Assembly: GCA_030407315.1 (NCBI GenBank) | Contig: JALQPE010000585.1 | Location: forward strand, 1-39,949 | Direction: 5' to 3' | From: Asparagopsis taxiformis | Lineage: Eukaryota; Rhodophyta; Florideophyceae; Bonnemaisoniales; Bonnemaisoniaceae | DNA: 39,949 bases | In this document: positions 17,314-26,940 of the stretch, piece after piece | Layout: each line of letters begins with the position of its first letter | Position numbering within the stretch: the first letter of the stretch is position 1 | Notes under the pieces: generated by a model | The model's database searches: none | What the model was told of the DNA's origin: nothing | Seen by the model: only the letters and a program-made list of their open reading frames with translations | Program-made: the position numbers and the translations under genes

Positions 17314-17527
17314 ACACCTGAGGGCAGGAGTGCCAGGTGTAAGAACTGTAGTGTCTGCTACCCCTTGAGCAAGGGTAAGTTACCTGAGGGCAGGAAGGCC
17401 AGGTAACTAAGGGCCTACAGGAGGGACTGTAAGTGGTCAACCCGAGGGCAGGAGAGCCGGGTTGTACCTGAGGGCAGGAGGGCCAGGTGGTGTCTGAGGG
17501 CTGGAGAGCCAGACATCCCACTTACAG
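17314..17527 (+). ncRNA. Array of five covarying hairpins in the gypsy-2 leader
   Basis: Five hairpins share a 13-nt loop of the form AGGGCWGGARNGC, but their stems differ with matching changes on both sides. H1 17314-17340 has ACACCTG/CAGGTGT. H2 17378-17408 has AGTTACCTG/CAGGTAACT. H3 17438-17464 has CAACCCG/CGGGTTG. H4 17466-17488 has ACCTG/CAGGT. H5 17491-17515 has TGTCTG/CAGACA. A 10-bp stem, CTGTAAGTGG at 17427-17436 with CCACTTACAG at 17518-17527, encloses H3-H5 as a multibranch domain. A further hairpin (17359-17377, loop GAGC) lies between H1 and H2. The position between primer site and gag suggests a packaging or translation signal; that role is inference. Confidence 0.75.
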
Positions 17528-18015
17528 AACCTAGATCGGAAGTCTAGCTTCCTGGAGGGATTCTTGATTCTCAAGACTATCCTCTGACCAGTCCTGTGCT
17601 GTCGCCAATTGTATTCCCTATACATCCTATTCCACTTGTTGGCTGTTAGCTAGGTGGACCGACAGGGTCACGGATACGGGTAACGCAGGCTTGATAGGGG
17701 TAAGGACTTGGACTAAGAGGGGTGGAGAGGAGATAGGAAAACTTGAGGAAAGTTGGGTACGGTCGACTCGCGAAACTTTCTTATAGGGTAAGGACACCGA
17801 AGGGTTTACATCGTAAACTGGTGGGGATATCCCGAACGGATCGTTGAACCACATTCCCTGGGGTGGGTGTGATCAGAGTGCTGAAATTCCTCTCTCCGCG
17901 GGTAGAGGACCCGTCGTCAAAGGACGAATCCTTTCAAAAATTGGAAACTGGAAATTTGTTGTTGAAGAAGAAAGAAGTTTTTTAAGGTTTTAAGTTTGGG
18001 AAGAACACTGTCATT
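17528..18015 (+). other. Rest of the gypsy-2 leader
   Basis: No gene. Short frames carry no motif and several out-of-frame ATGs are present. The gag start at 18016 follows an A-rich stretch. Confidence 0.6.
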
Positions 18016-18783
18016 ATGTCGTTATTGAAGCCCAATAAGCCCCCGACATTCGATGGAACGCGTGATGCGTTTACTGTTCGGACGTGGCTACACTCTGTTG
18101 GAAGGTACATTTCTCTCATTCAGGTAGGCTCGGATGCAGAAATATCCGATAAACAAGCTATTGATTTCGCTTCGACGTTCATGACAGGGGTGGCTGCCAA
18201 CTGGTGGTTTACCGTTGTCAACGGAGCGAAAATGCCTGATTCTTGGGAGGCCTTCTCAAACCTGGTTATTCAAGAGTTCGTTCCTCAAGATAGTGCTGTT
18301 AGAGCTCGCGATAAGCTCAGCAAGTTGAAACAGAAAACAAGCGTTTCTGCCTATCTTTCCGAGTTTAGGAACATCGTAATCAATATCCAGGATATGAGTG
18401 AGGGTGAGAAGTTGGCTCGTTTCTGTGAAGGTCTCAAGTCTCATATTCTTCTTGATGTTCGCAAGAACAATCCATCGGACCTTGATGCCGCTGCAAATAT
18501 TGCTCTTAGCGTTGATGGTGCTTATTACGGAGCTGGGTTCTATACAGGAAAAGTTGTTCCTTCAAGTTATTCCGGGTACGCTCCCATGGAAATCGGCAAC
18601 TTCGAGAAAAGCCATTCCATGAATGCCCAGAAGAGGAAGGATATTCGTGAGAACCTATGCTTTGTATGTCACAAGCCCGGTTGCAGAGCGTATAGGCACA
18701 AAGGGGAAGTCAAGAAGAGGCTTAATACGAACAACACTCAGGTTCATTGGGGAGCACCAAGTTCCTTTCCACAGGAAAACTAG
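18016..18783 (+). CDS. gag: Gypsy-2 Gag
   Basis: 255 codons. The capsid core is the Retrotrans_gag type: PPTFDGTRDAFTVRTWLHSV near the N-terminus, ATFMTG-like helix with AANWWFTVV, WEAFSNLVIQEFVP, LSKLKQKTSVSAYLSEFRNI, and EKLARFCEGLKSHILLDV. A zinc knuckle near residue 216 has C and H exchanged in order (CFVCHKPGCRAYRH, CX2CX4CX4H) compared with the usual CX2CX4HX4C; such variants occur in fungal-type gypsy Gag. It overlaps pol, which is in the -1 frame. Complete and apparently intact. Confidence 0.92.
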   Translation: MSLLKPNKPPTFDGTRDAFTVRTWLHSVGRYISLIQVGSDAEISDKQAIDFASTFMTGVAANWWFTVVNGAKMPDSWEAFSNLVIQEFVPQDSAVRARDKLSKLKQKTSVSAYLSEFRNIVINIQDMSEGEKLARFCEGLKSHILLDVRKNNPSDLDAAANIALSVDGAYYGAGFYTGKVVPSSYSGYAPMEIGNFEKSHSMNAQKRKDIRENLCFVCHKPGCRAYRHKGEVKKRLNTNNTQVHWGAPSSFPQEN

Positions 18784-21700
18784 TCGGTCCTCCTAAAAAC
18801 AAGTCGTACGCTCAGGATGGACCTGAAAGGAGTGTGAATGTTCGATGCGCTGATGCGCAAGTTAAGAGACCAGAAAAGCCAGGAAGGGCTGTTCCAAGGC
18901 AGGAGAAGGGCCGTGTAGAGCCGAGAGTCTTGGAAGCTGAATCAAATACTATTGTTGGGAAAGAAAGCATCACTACTGATGACCCTATACCAGTAGATCC
19001 ATTATTGGTTTTCCATGGAAAGTTGAACGGATTACCAGTCAAAGTATTGAAAGATGATGGATGCAATACCAACGTAGTAGGGGCCGAGTTTCTGAGGAAG
19101 CAGAAATCTCGAGGAAATTTCATGATTCAGAAAGAGAAAATACAAGTCTCGCACTCTCGAAAAGGTTCCACGGAAGAAGCATCTGAAGTAATCATCAAAG
19201 GAACATTGAATATGGGTTCACATACCTATACATCAAATTGGGTTGTTGCCAATTGTAGGTATGATGTTCTTTTGGGGATGCCATGGCATGTCGCCCACAA
19301 TCCAGTTATCGATTACAAAAAAAAGATTGTGAAATGTGGCCATCAGTTGCTTCACGCCTGTAAAGATCCTGATGATCCAAGGATTCATGTGACGAATCTT
19401 GGAGTGAGAAAATTCAGAAAAATGTTACGGAACAGGAAGAACAGTAATGACTTTGAAGTGTATCAAGTGTTCGAAAAGGAAAATATTCAGGGAATGAAAG
19501 GTTCCAAACACAGTGAGAGGTTGGGGAAGTTACTGACAAAGTACCAGGAAGTGTTCAGAAGTGATCTTCCAGATGGACTTCCTCCCAAGCGAACAGTAGA
19601 TCACGCGATCGATGTTCAGAAAGATGCTAAACCTCCACTGAGACCTCTATTTCAGCTGTCTCCCGCGGAACTAAGAGCAGCTAAGGAATATGTCGAGGAA
19701 CTGCTGAAGAAAGGAAAAATAATATCAAGTAAGTCACCTTATGGAGCTCCTCTGTTCTTTGTCAAAGAGAAAGACAAGCTTCGTGGAGTAGTCGATTATC
19801 GAGCTTTGAATCGAATCACGAAGAGGAACAATGCTCCATTGCCGAGATCTGATGAGATGTTTGATCGCCTTGGGGGATCAAAACATTTTTCAAAACTAGA
19901 CCTCAAGACGGGGTTCCATCAGATCAGGGTGAAGCCGGAAGACATCGAGAAAACAGCTTTTAATACAAAATATGGGCAGTTCGAATATCTTGTCATGCCT
20001 ATGGGTTTATGTAACGCTCCTGCAACGTTTCAGACCTTGATGAACCAGATTTTCTATGATTGCATTGATGTTTTCTTGGTTGTTTACATGGATGATTTAC
20101 TAGTATTCAGCAAAACGGAAGAGGAACATTTTCGGAATTTGGAAACTGTATTGGAACGTCTGAAGAGAAATGAATTGTACGTTTCTCCAAAGAAATGTGA
20201 ATTCTTTCAGACAGAGATCGACTTCTTGGGATTTTTGGTTGGTAGAGACGGCATCAGGGTTAATCCAGAAAAGGTTGACGTCCTTAAAACCTGGCCAAAA
20301 CCAAAATCATTGACAGAGTTGAGAAGTTTCCTTGGTCTCTTACAGTTTTTCCGAAGGTTCATTCCGAAATTCTCTGGGATTGCGGCTCCATTGACGGATC
20401 TGACGAAGAAAGAAAAGGGTATTGGACAATGGGATGAAATCTGTGATGAAGCTTTCCAAAAGTTGAAAGATGCAATGATTCAGGCTCCAATATTAGTTGC
20501 ACCTGATTGGAGAAAGGCCTTCCGAGGTCATGTTGATGCATCTCAGCTCGCTGTTGGTGGTACTCTAACTCAGCTGGACGAGAATGGGAAGGATCGTGTT
20601 ATTGCCTTCTATTCAAAGAAGTTATCATCCACTGAGGCAGATTATACAGCGAATGACCGAGAACTTTTGGCTTTGATTTGTTTCTTGGAAAGATTTCGAT
20701 GTTACCTCGAAGGAGTTGAATTTGAAATATTCACAGACAACCAAGTGCTAAAGAGTTTCTTTTCGAAAGCCAAGTTGAGTCGAAAAGAAGCGAGATGGTT
20801 GGAAACTCTAGGTAACTTTGGTATATTCCCGATAACCCTCAAACCTGGCAAGATTCATGTATTGGGTGATGTTTTATCAAGGGCTCCTCACGTTATAACT
20901 GGGCGAAATGCTTCATTTAGCAATATTGAAGTACCTGAAATCAATTTTGAGGACATTGTAACCCGATATGATGATGACCAGTTCTTCGGACCAGTGGTAA
21001 GAGCCATGGAAGGAGATTTTCCTGAAGATGAGATTCAGAAACGGAAACTGGAAAAGATCATACCATTGTTTTGTCGTGAACGGGCGAGGCTATTTCACAA
21101 TGGAAAGTTGTGTGTACCGAGAAGGTCTGTGTCCAGTATTTTGCAAATGGCACATGACTCTAGGATAAGCGGTCATTTCAAGTTCTTGAAGACGCTAGCA
21201 AGACTTGAAAAATTCCATTGGAGACACAAAGCCCGAGATGTCCGGAAGTATGTGGAGGGATGCATGAAGTGTCAGCAATACAAAGACTCTAATCAGAAGA
21301 AGTTGACTGATCCAACTTCTTTAGAGATTCCTGAGAGAAGATGGGGATCTCTAGCAACCGACATTATCGTAAGTCTACCCAAGACAAAAGACGGTTATGA
21401 TGCCATAACTACCTGGGTAGACCGGTTGACGAGAAGAGTTCATTTTATCAAGTCAAGAGGTACTGACACTGCTGAGGATGTTGCGAATGCATTCTTCTCC
21501 AACATATTCAAGCTTCATGGACTTCCTGACAATGTGGTATCGGATCGAGATAGAAAGTTTACATCCAAGTTTTGGGATTGTTTGATGGAACTTTGTGGCG
21601 TTAAGCTCAAGATGTCTACGAGCAGGCACCCACAGACGGATGGCACGTCCGAAATCATGAATCGGATGATTGAGAACTATCTTCGGTGCTATTGTTCCTA

Positions 21701-22265
21701 TAACCAAGACAATTGGGATGAACTTCTACCATCTGCAGAGTTTTCCTACAATTCTGCTGTTTCTGAAGATCTAGGTATGTCCCCTTTTGAGCTGGACCTG
21801 GGATGGATTCCAAAGTCTCCTTTGGACTTTGTGTCTGGAAATGAGATACCTGTGCAAAGTGTTGAGGAATTCAAGAAACGGCTTACAGCTTCTCTTGAAG
21901 ATGCTAAGTACTCTTACAACATTGCGAAAGCAGCACAGAGTGCGTATGCATCCAGAAAGTTCAAGGATCCAGACTATAGGGTGGGATCCAAGTTATGGAT
22001 TAACAGGTCTTTGTTCAGGGATGCATACTCCCAGTCTCAGGAAAAGGAGAAGTTGACAGCAAGACGTTTTGGACCGTTTGTTGTGAAGGAATTGATTGGC
22101 AAAAATGCAGTTAGGTTGGATCTTCCTGATCATATCAAGATTCATCCTGTTGTTAATGTCAGTCACACAATTCCTCATATAGAACAACCGAGTGATATTG
22201 CTGCTCCAATACCTCCTGTACCGGCCCCTGTCCCTGCTATTGAAGGTGATGAAATCGAGGTTTAA
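18726..22265 (+). CDS. pol: Gypsy-2 Pol polyprotein (PR, RT, RNase H, integrase)
   Basis: Open from 18726, with no ATG near the start, so it is made by frameshifting from gag within 18726-18783. I see no canonical slippery heptamer there. The protease active site is KDDGCNTNVV (DDG rather than DTG/DSG, known in some chromoviruses) at about residue 100 counted from 18747. Reverse transcriptase has VVDYRALNRITK (about 347), MPMGLCNAPATFQ and YMDD (about 446). RNase H has HVDASQLAVGG, NDRELLAL and FTDNQ (about 595-665). Integrase has the zinc region (HDSRISGHF ... CMKCQQYK, about 802-842) and D, D, E in ATDIIVSLP, SDRDRKFTS and TSEIMNRM (about 870, 932, 968). The frame ends at TAA 22263-22265 just inside the chromodomain. 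Confidence 0.93.
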   Translation, partial: YEQHSGSLGSTKFLSTGKLVGPPKNKSYAQDGPERSVNVRCADAQVKRPEKPGRAVPRQEKGRVEPRVLEAESNTIVGKESITTDDPIPVDPLLVFHGKLNGLPVKVLKDDGCNTNVVGAEFLRKQKSRGNFMIQKEKIQVSHSRKGSTEEASEVIIKGTLNMGSHTYTSNWVVANCRYDVLLGMPWHVAHNPVIDYKKKIVKCGHQLLHACKDPDDPRIHVTNLGVRKFRKMLRNRKNSNDFEVYQVFEKENIQGMKGSKHSERLGKLLTKYQEVFRSDLPDGLPPKRTVDHAIDVQKDAKPPLRPLFQLSPAELRAAKEYVEELLKKGKIISSKSPYGAPLFFVKEKDKLRGVVDYRALNRITKRNNAPLPRSDEMFDRLGGSKHFSKLDLKTGFHQIRVKPEDIEKTAFNTKYGQFEYLVMPMGLCNAPATFQTLMNQIFYDCIDVFLVVYMDDLLVFSKTEEEHFRNLETVLERLKRNELYVSPKKCEFFQTEIDFLGFLVGRDGIRVNPEKVDVLKTWPKPKSLTELRSFLGLLQFFRRFIPKFSGIAAPLTDLTKKEKGIGQWDEICDEAFQKLKDAMIQAPILVAPDWRKAFRGHVDASQLAVGGTLTQLDENGKDRVIAFYSKKLSSTEADYTANDRELLALICFLERFRCYLEGVEFEIFTDNQVLKSFFSKAKLSRKEARWLETLGNFGIFPITLKPGKIHVLGDVLSRAPHVITGRNASFSNIEVPEINFEDIVTRYDDDQFFGPVVRAMEGDFPEDEIQKRKLEKIIPLFCRERARLFHNGKLCVPRRSVSSILQMAHDSRISGHFKFLKTLARLEKFHWRHKARDVRKYVEGCMKCQQYKDSNQKKLTDPTSLEIPERRWGSLATDIIVSLPKTKDGYDAITTWVDRLTRRVHFIKSRGTDTAEDVANAFFSNIFKLHGLPDNVVSDRDRKFTSKFWDCLMELCGVKLKMSTSRHPQTDGTSEIMNRMIENYLRCYCSYNQDNWDELLPSAEFSYNSAVSEDLGMSPFELDLGWIPKSPLDFVSGNEIPVQSVEEFKKRLTASLEDAKYSYNIAKAAQSAYASRKFKDPDYRVGSKLWINRSLFRDAYSQSQEKEKLTARRFGPFVVKELIGKNAVRLDLPDHIKIHPVVNVSHTIPHIEQPSDIAAPIPPVPAPVPAIEGDEIEV

Positions 22266-22451
22266 GCGATCTTGAATCATAGAAAAAGAGGACGAGGATA
22301 TCAGTTCCTAACCTTGATGAAAGGTAGTCCTACGCATGATGCTTCATGGCAACCTACGAGGGATTTCATAGACAGAGATGGCACGAAGACTGGAATATGG
22401 TTAGAATACATCCGGAAGAAGAATATTCTACCGGAATATCATGATGAATAA
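22266..22451 (+). pseudogene. Gypsy-2 chromodomain behind an in-frame stop
   Basis: The same frame continues after the TAA with AILNHRKRGRGYQFLTL, then SPTHDASWQPTRDFID, and ends LPEYHDE-stop at 22449-22451. The pattern of a basic HR turn, an aromatic beta strand and ASWQP is a chromodomain, and the residues just before the stop (GDEIEV) supply its first strand. Only one stop codon separates it from pol. Either a nonsense mutation or occasional readthrough would explain this. Confidence 0.75.
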
Positions 22452-22478
22452 CTAAGTTGATGAGGACATCAACTGTGT

Positions 22479-22492
22479 GAGGGGGGGAATAG
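22479..22492 (+). promoter_or_regulatory. Gypsy-2 polypurine tract
   Basis: GAGGGGGGGAATAG directly before the TG that opens the 3' LTR. Confidence 0.8.
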
Positions 22493-22853
22493 TGTAACGA
22501 ACTGAAGCTGATGCCAGCAATGGCCAGCATAAACTAGTGTATTCTAGACACTACAAGTTACACTAAGTTTACTCATATACTATAGGCTGCTAGAAAGTAA
22601 CTTGCTGTTACGCCTAGAAGTATCTAGTTGGCTATGTCATCGAGTGATGTCATGATGGCATCATGTTAGATTTATTTTGATGACATAATTTTATTTAGAT
22701 TAGTATTTTCTAGAATTAGTTCGACATCGAACTACAATTCTATGGTGGGTATAAAAAGGCATGGTCAACTCCGGTCTTGGGGGATCGGAGGCATCATCGA
22801 TCATTCAACGAAAACAACTACCACTCAGCTATCCCGTATACACATTCGTTTCA
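22493..22853 (+). repeat. Gypsy-2 3' LTR
   Basis: 361 bp, TGTAACGAAC...TTTCA. Identical to the 5' LTR apart from one T/C change at about 22793 and the first ten bases. The same TATA box is at 22750-22757. Confidence 0.92.
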
Positions 22854-22856
22854 ATG

Positions 22857-23640
22857 GTGATCCGCATATGGTTGGAATGATAGGATCCATCCACATTTCA
22901 GATGTTCCTATTCCTATGAAGCGCTTGTCGAAACACGCATCGTTTTCCATAGGTGCTACAATTCGCTGTCGGGTATTATCGCTCAACCCATCACGAGGCA
23001 AAGCTTATCATTCGGCTAAGAAATCATTAGTGTCCCCAAAGTTCCTTTGCTCACATCATACGAGGATGCTGAAATAGCGTCTAAACCAACTGAAGGGCCG
23101 CAAAGCGAGAACCAGAAAGAACTGGTGTTTGCGGGTTCTGTCTGTGCAGTTACAGAAAAGGGCAATGTGCTCGTAGAGTTTTGCAACGGAGTGGTTGGGC
23201 TTGTTCCAACTGCTGAACTATGCATGGACTTGAAGAAATAGTCCTCAGAATATACTCGCGCAGACATTGAATCGGTTTCCCTCCGGTTGGTCAAACTGTG
23301 AATGTCAGAGTTCTGAGATTCGACTCGAAGCACCGTCGCATTGTGCTTTCAATGCGCCTTTCTTCCATCAAGACGTCTCTGAATCTGTTAGAATCGGATC
23401 CGCGTTTCAAACTTGCCAATCTTGTGCAAGGCAAGTTGACGGGAGTGACTCTTCTTGCAAGCATTTCATTGTTTCAGTTTCATCCAGTAGGTCCTCTGCT
23501 GAGATCATGGATCCCGTAGATGAAGACACAGAAATGTCTGATGCTAATGACTCAACAGGCCCTGAAGATGGTAAGGGTGATGTCGTTGAATGCCATCTAC
23601 CCTTTGGTCACCTTTCTGATGTTAGTGGAATGACTTGAAC
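22857..23640 (+). pseudogene. Rrp5/PDCD11 fragment (S1 RNA-binding repeats), frameshifted
   Basis: Rrp5 is a nucleolar protein with about twelve S1 repeats, needed for processing both ribosomal subunit RNAs. Here GMIGSIHISDVP and GATIRCRVLSLNPSRGKAY read as the end of one S1 repeat; then KSLVSPK, a one-base shift, and VPLLTSYEDAE, a linker typical of Rrp5. The next repeat contains NVLVEFCNGVVGLVPTAEL and, after a stop and another shift, GQTVNVRVLRFDSKHRRIVL. A further piece reads VVECHLPFGHLSDVSGM near 23590-23635, again an S1 turn with HLSD. Three or more frame changes and a stop show it is non-functional unless introns or errors account for them. Gypsy-2 ends immediately upstream. Confidence 0.65.
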
Positions 23641-24966
23641 GGATCTGGTAGGTGTGAGAACTTTGAAACGATTTGTGCGTGATGAGCACACCTGCGAGCA
23701 GAAATTGGCCACGAGTTTGTAAACGCAGTTTCGGTCATCGGCGACATTTCGAAAATGACGATAAAATGCTTGGCTGATAGAAGGTCGACCAGGTCGATAA
23801 GCAGGGTTTCGTGCTGCCCCTCCGACGGGTCAATCTGTTCAAAATGTGGAAACCAGCGTGGGAAGGTACGCTAAACTAGTGCACGGAAATGAAGGAGAAG
23901 AGATTGTACGGTGCGTCCTGTCCGAGCTGAATGAACCAGATGCCGCGTTGAGACTAAGAGCAGATTTGAAGCAGACGAGCAAGCTGTCTGAGACGTGTTG
24001 TTTTGCCTCCACCGCCCTTGCTAATGCCGCCGCAGCTTCTGCAAGACAGACAATTTCGCGCGGCTACACTAGTATGCAGATCGTTGACAGGGAGGCTCTG
24101 AGCTCCGCAAGTCGACGCGGCACCCTGGAAATGCCCGTCGACCGACCGTACGAGGAAACAGTCGAGGATGAATCGCAACCTCGCGCCGGCACTAACAGAA
24201 CTTCTTCCACTATGTTCACTAAAAAGCGTCCAGCCAGTCTCTGTCCATCGCAAACAGAGCGCCTCGCCCCGAGATGGCACCCTCTCTCTGCAAACCGTTT
24301 TTACCGCTGGTGTTGATGCAAACCCTCCAAACAAGAGGCAGGGAACCGCTGCACCGTTTCAGAATAATGTATGCGTGTCGCCCGCAATTCACGATCTGCA
24401 ACAGCACCACAAGCAAATCGAATTCGATCAAATTCCCGGCGTTCTTCGTCGTGAGGTTTCTTAACAACTGCCCAATGCTAGGGGAAGAGCAGCACAATTG
24501 ACTGCCCAACAACGCCAAAAAGCAATGGCGCAAGTAGCTGACCGAGGAAATGGCTCGAAATTTCTACCGCAACATGCCGGAGCTAAGAAACCCTTGTCAA
24601 GAAATGACCTGCGCTACTTACCCAGGCAGGGTTCACGGCAAAGTCGAGCGTAGCTGCGAGGCTAGGACAATTGGCGGTGGGACGATATTTCGCATGCGCA
24701 AGTGTCCAACGGAAGGCGGTCGAAAAATATTGCGATTTCTCAGACAGGTACTGCACAGATTGTGGCTGGCAGTAACGCAGTCGGGTAAGATATGCCAGCG
24801 AATGCTGAAACTCTGCGAGAGACAAACGAGGGTATGTTGTACACGCTTCGTAATAAAATTGAGCATGTTCGGCTATGGCAGGATGGAAACAGTTCGTTGC
24901 CAATTGGGACAAATGTCTGCCAACGCACCTGGTGGCAAGAAGCCGCAAGGGAACGTGTAGTCGTCA
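23641..24966 (+). pseudogene. Broken reading frames of unknown function
   Basis: A 156-codon frame at 23846-24316 (METSVGRYAKLVHGNEGEE...), a frame around 24304-24464 (DANPPNKRQGTAAPFQNN) and one around 24498-24660 (QLTAQQRQKAMAQVADRGNG) look protein-like and Gln/Ala/Ser-rich, but they lie in different frames. They may be a disordered front end of the Sel1-like gene that follows, or separate remnants. No domain is recognised. Confidence 0.3.
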
Positions 24967-26285
24967 ATGGGCGGATCGAAGGATGTGTCGAGAGCGCTAT
25001 ATTTGCTTGAGAATGGTGCGGTTGAGGCAGACGAAGATGCTTATGTCATGACGAAAATCGTGGAATTATCTTGTGCGGCGCGACTGGCAATGAGGAGCAC
25101 GTCGTCCGAGCCATGCAAATGTCCAAAACACATTGTGATGGCTGTTATCACATGCATGACGCTCCAAATCTCGTCTTCCGCATAATATCCGAATATCGAC
25201 AAAGACACGGCCTATCAACCAAAACAAGTTACGCAGTCCTACTGTTGGAAAAGTGTATTGAAAATGGAACGATGGTCATGTCATGATCATTCTAGCTGAT
25301 TTACTTTTCGTGGGTGCGCCGGGCATTGAGAGAGATGCCGAACGTGGTTGGCAACTTTGTGCGACTGCGCTCGAGCTCGGTTTTGATCAGCATATGTTGT
25401 GTTCTAGGATTGAACATAGTGTGCGCAGTATTGTTTATGAATCATGGCGGACATCTGAGAATGTTATTTTGGCAATACAATTATGTGAGCTGTATATAGA
25501 AAAGGGTAACAGCCACTATACAGAATTGCTGTTAGCTGAAATACTCATGGCTGAAGGTGCGGGTGTCGACAAGGATGCTCATCGTGCACTGCAGCTATGC
25601 GAAATTATCTTCGCCGTAGCCAAACTTGCGGGGGAGTCTTTAATATCCTGAGGAATGTTGCTATGGTACGTATGGCATACAAAGAGATGTGTGTTTTGCA
25701 GTCCAACTATGCGAGATGTGTGTCGAGAAGAAAAATGACGAGACGGCCATGATGATGCTGGTTGAGATCTTCCTAAGTGGAGCCCCAGGTATCGAACGAA
25801 ACGTTGATCGCGCGATAGACTTGTGTGAAAAGTCATTGAGCCTGCGATTAAGGGTATTCCAATCCTGTCATGATATAATTGGTCTTGCGAAGATATTGGT
25901 CTACAAAAGATTCGGTACAAGTGAAGATGTGGCTGCTGCATTGCAGTTATGTGAGGTGTGTATCGAGAAGGCGAATGAAACTGATGCGATGCTGTTGCTA
26001 GCTGAGCTGCTATCGACGCAATGTTCAGATGTTGAAAACATGAATAATCGTGTGATTAGTCTGTGTCAGAAGTATCTGGAAATAGACAGATCCTGCTACG
26101 GGTGGGCTGCTCTCGTGAAGAAGAAGTTGACGGAAATAACTCGCAGAGAACCCAATAGCGCGATTCTCCGGTCCGAAACCGGTGATGACGAAGCGAACGT
26201 TTTTGATTACATGGTGCGAAGTGTTCCATGGTGGGCTCTTGTTGCTGCGGCAGTACGGACTGCTATCAGTGTTATGGTATCGTAA
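24967..26285 (+). pseudogene. Sel1-like repeat protein, broken into several frames
   Basis: Successive frames 24967-25060, 25071-25286, 25283-25651 and 25689-26285 carry one repeat type: A..LLAE.L..GAPGIERD.ERA..LCE.AL. Clear copies are MMLVEIFLSGAPGIERNVDR, LLFVGAPGIERDAERGWQLC and LLAEILMAEGAGVDKDAHRA, spaced with AALQLCEVCIEKANETDAML-type partner helices. This matches Sel1-like alpha/alpha repeats (A..LG..Y..G.GV..D...A), which act as protein-binding scaffolds. The last frame ends with WWALVAAAVRTAISVMV, a possible membrane segment. At 25283-25286 stop and start overlap (ATGA). At least three shifts are needed to join the repeats, so it is probably dead. The true start is unknown. Confidence 0.55.
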
Positions 26286-26447
26286 TTTTCAAAGCGAGAT
26301 GCGGAAAACGCAAGGTGGTGTGAATCCAGAGTATCTATTGATGGCATTGTTGCATCAGACATTAATGTCACTACTGAGTTTGAGATCAAAAAATGTAGTA
26401 AATTTACTGCCTGAGGCATTAAAAATCACTGCCTGAACAATGTAGTG
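26286..26447. other. Non-coding flank with GGCAGTA/TACTGCC motifs
   Basis: Contains TTACTGCCTGAGGCATT and ATCACTGCCTGAACA, the same short motif family that continues at 31261 beyond copia-2, so the element split one motif cluster. Confidence 0.6.
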
Positions 26448-26452
26448 CCTGA

Positions 26453-26940
26453 TGTTGAAACGAATTGGTCGCTTACCGAGCGTTTACTGAATCTGCGAGC
26501 TCACTACATAATTTGTATTCTCGCCGAGGTGCGCCGGCGGTGCTAAGGACAGCCTGTTCAAGGCTGCTCCAGACAGACTGTCACTGACAGTCTGTCCTAG
26601 CAAGCACCCGCTGCCAATCTGGTACACGTGGGCTTCTCTATCATATCATCCACACGTATACACTTATCATAACATTTTCCCTCTGCCATGATGGCAACCC
26701 ATCTTGGCATTTCTAATTACTAATTGAAACTATGACAAACAAATTGAAACTTCAGACGCTAATATCTCCATGAAGAAAGGTCGTAGAAGCTTCGGAGAAG
26801 TTGCTACCCGACTAATTCGGGCACGCTGAACACGATGAGATAGGTTTCAGAGCGCTCAGACCACTCCTTCATAGAGAAATCGAGGGTCAAAGTTTTCTCA
26901 CGTAATTGAGCCCCTCAGGGCCAATTCCAGTGCTTCAACA
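26453..26940 (-). repeat. Copia-2 3' LTR (488 bp)
   Basis: Inverted relative to the copia-1 LTRs, TGTTGAAAC...TGCTTCAACA as read on the plus strand. About six differences from the copia-1 3' LTR by my comparison, and the same 12-bp palindrome. Confidence 0.95.

Larger units (their letters stand above)
16855..22853 (+). mobile_element. Gypsy-2: full-length Ty3/gypsy LTR retrotransposon
   Basis: Direct LTRs of about 360 bp enclose a primer site, an 800-bp structured leader, gag, overlapping pol and a chromodomain. Order in pol is protease, reverse transcriptase, RNase H, integrase, which defines gypsy. The LTRs are identical over about 350 bp except for one substitution and their first ten bases, so insertion was recent. 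Apart from one in-frame stop before the chromodomain it looks intact. No adjacent five-base target duplication is seen. Confidence 0.95.

Noticed and set aside
17314..17527. CRISPR array
   Set aside because: Units are hairpins with variable arms and constant loops at irregular spacing inside a retrotransposon leader, not constant repeats with unique spacers.
18726..18783. Canonical -1 slippery heptamer for gypsy-2 gag-pol
   Set aside because: No X XXY YYZ heptamer in the gag frame within the overlap; the candidate GGAAAAC does not allow re-pairing in the P site.
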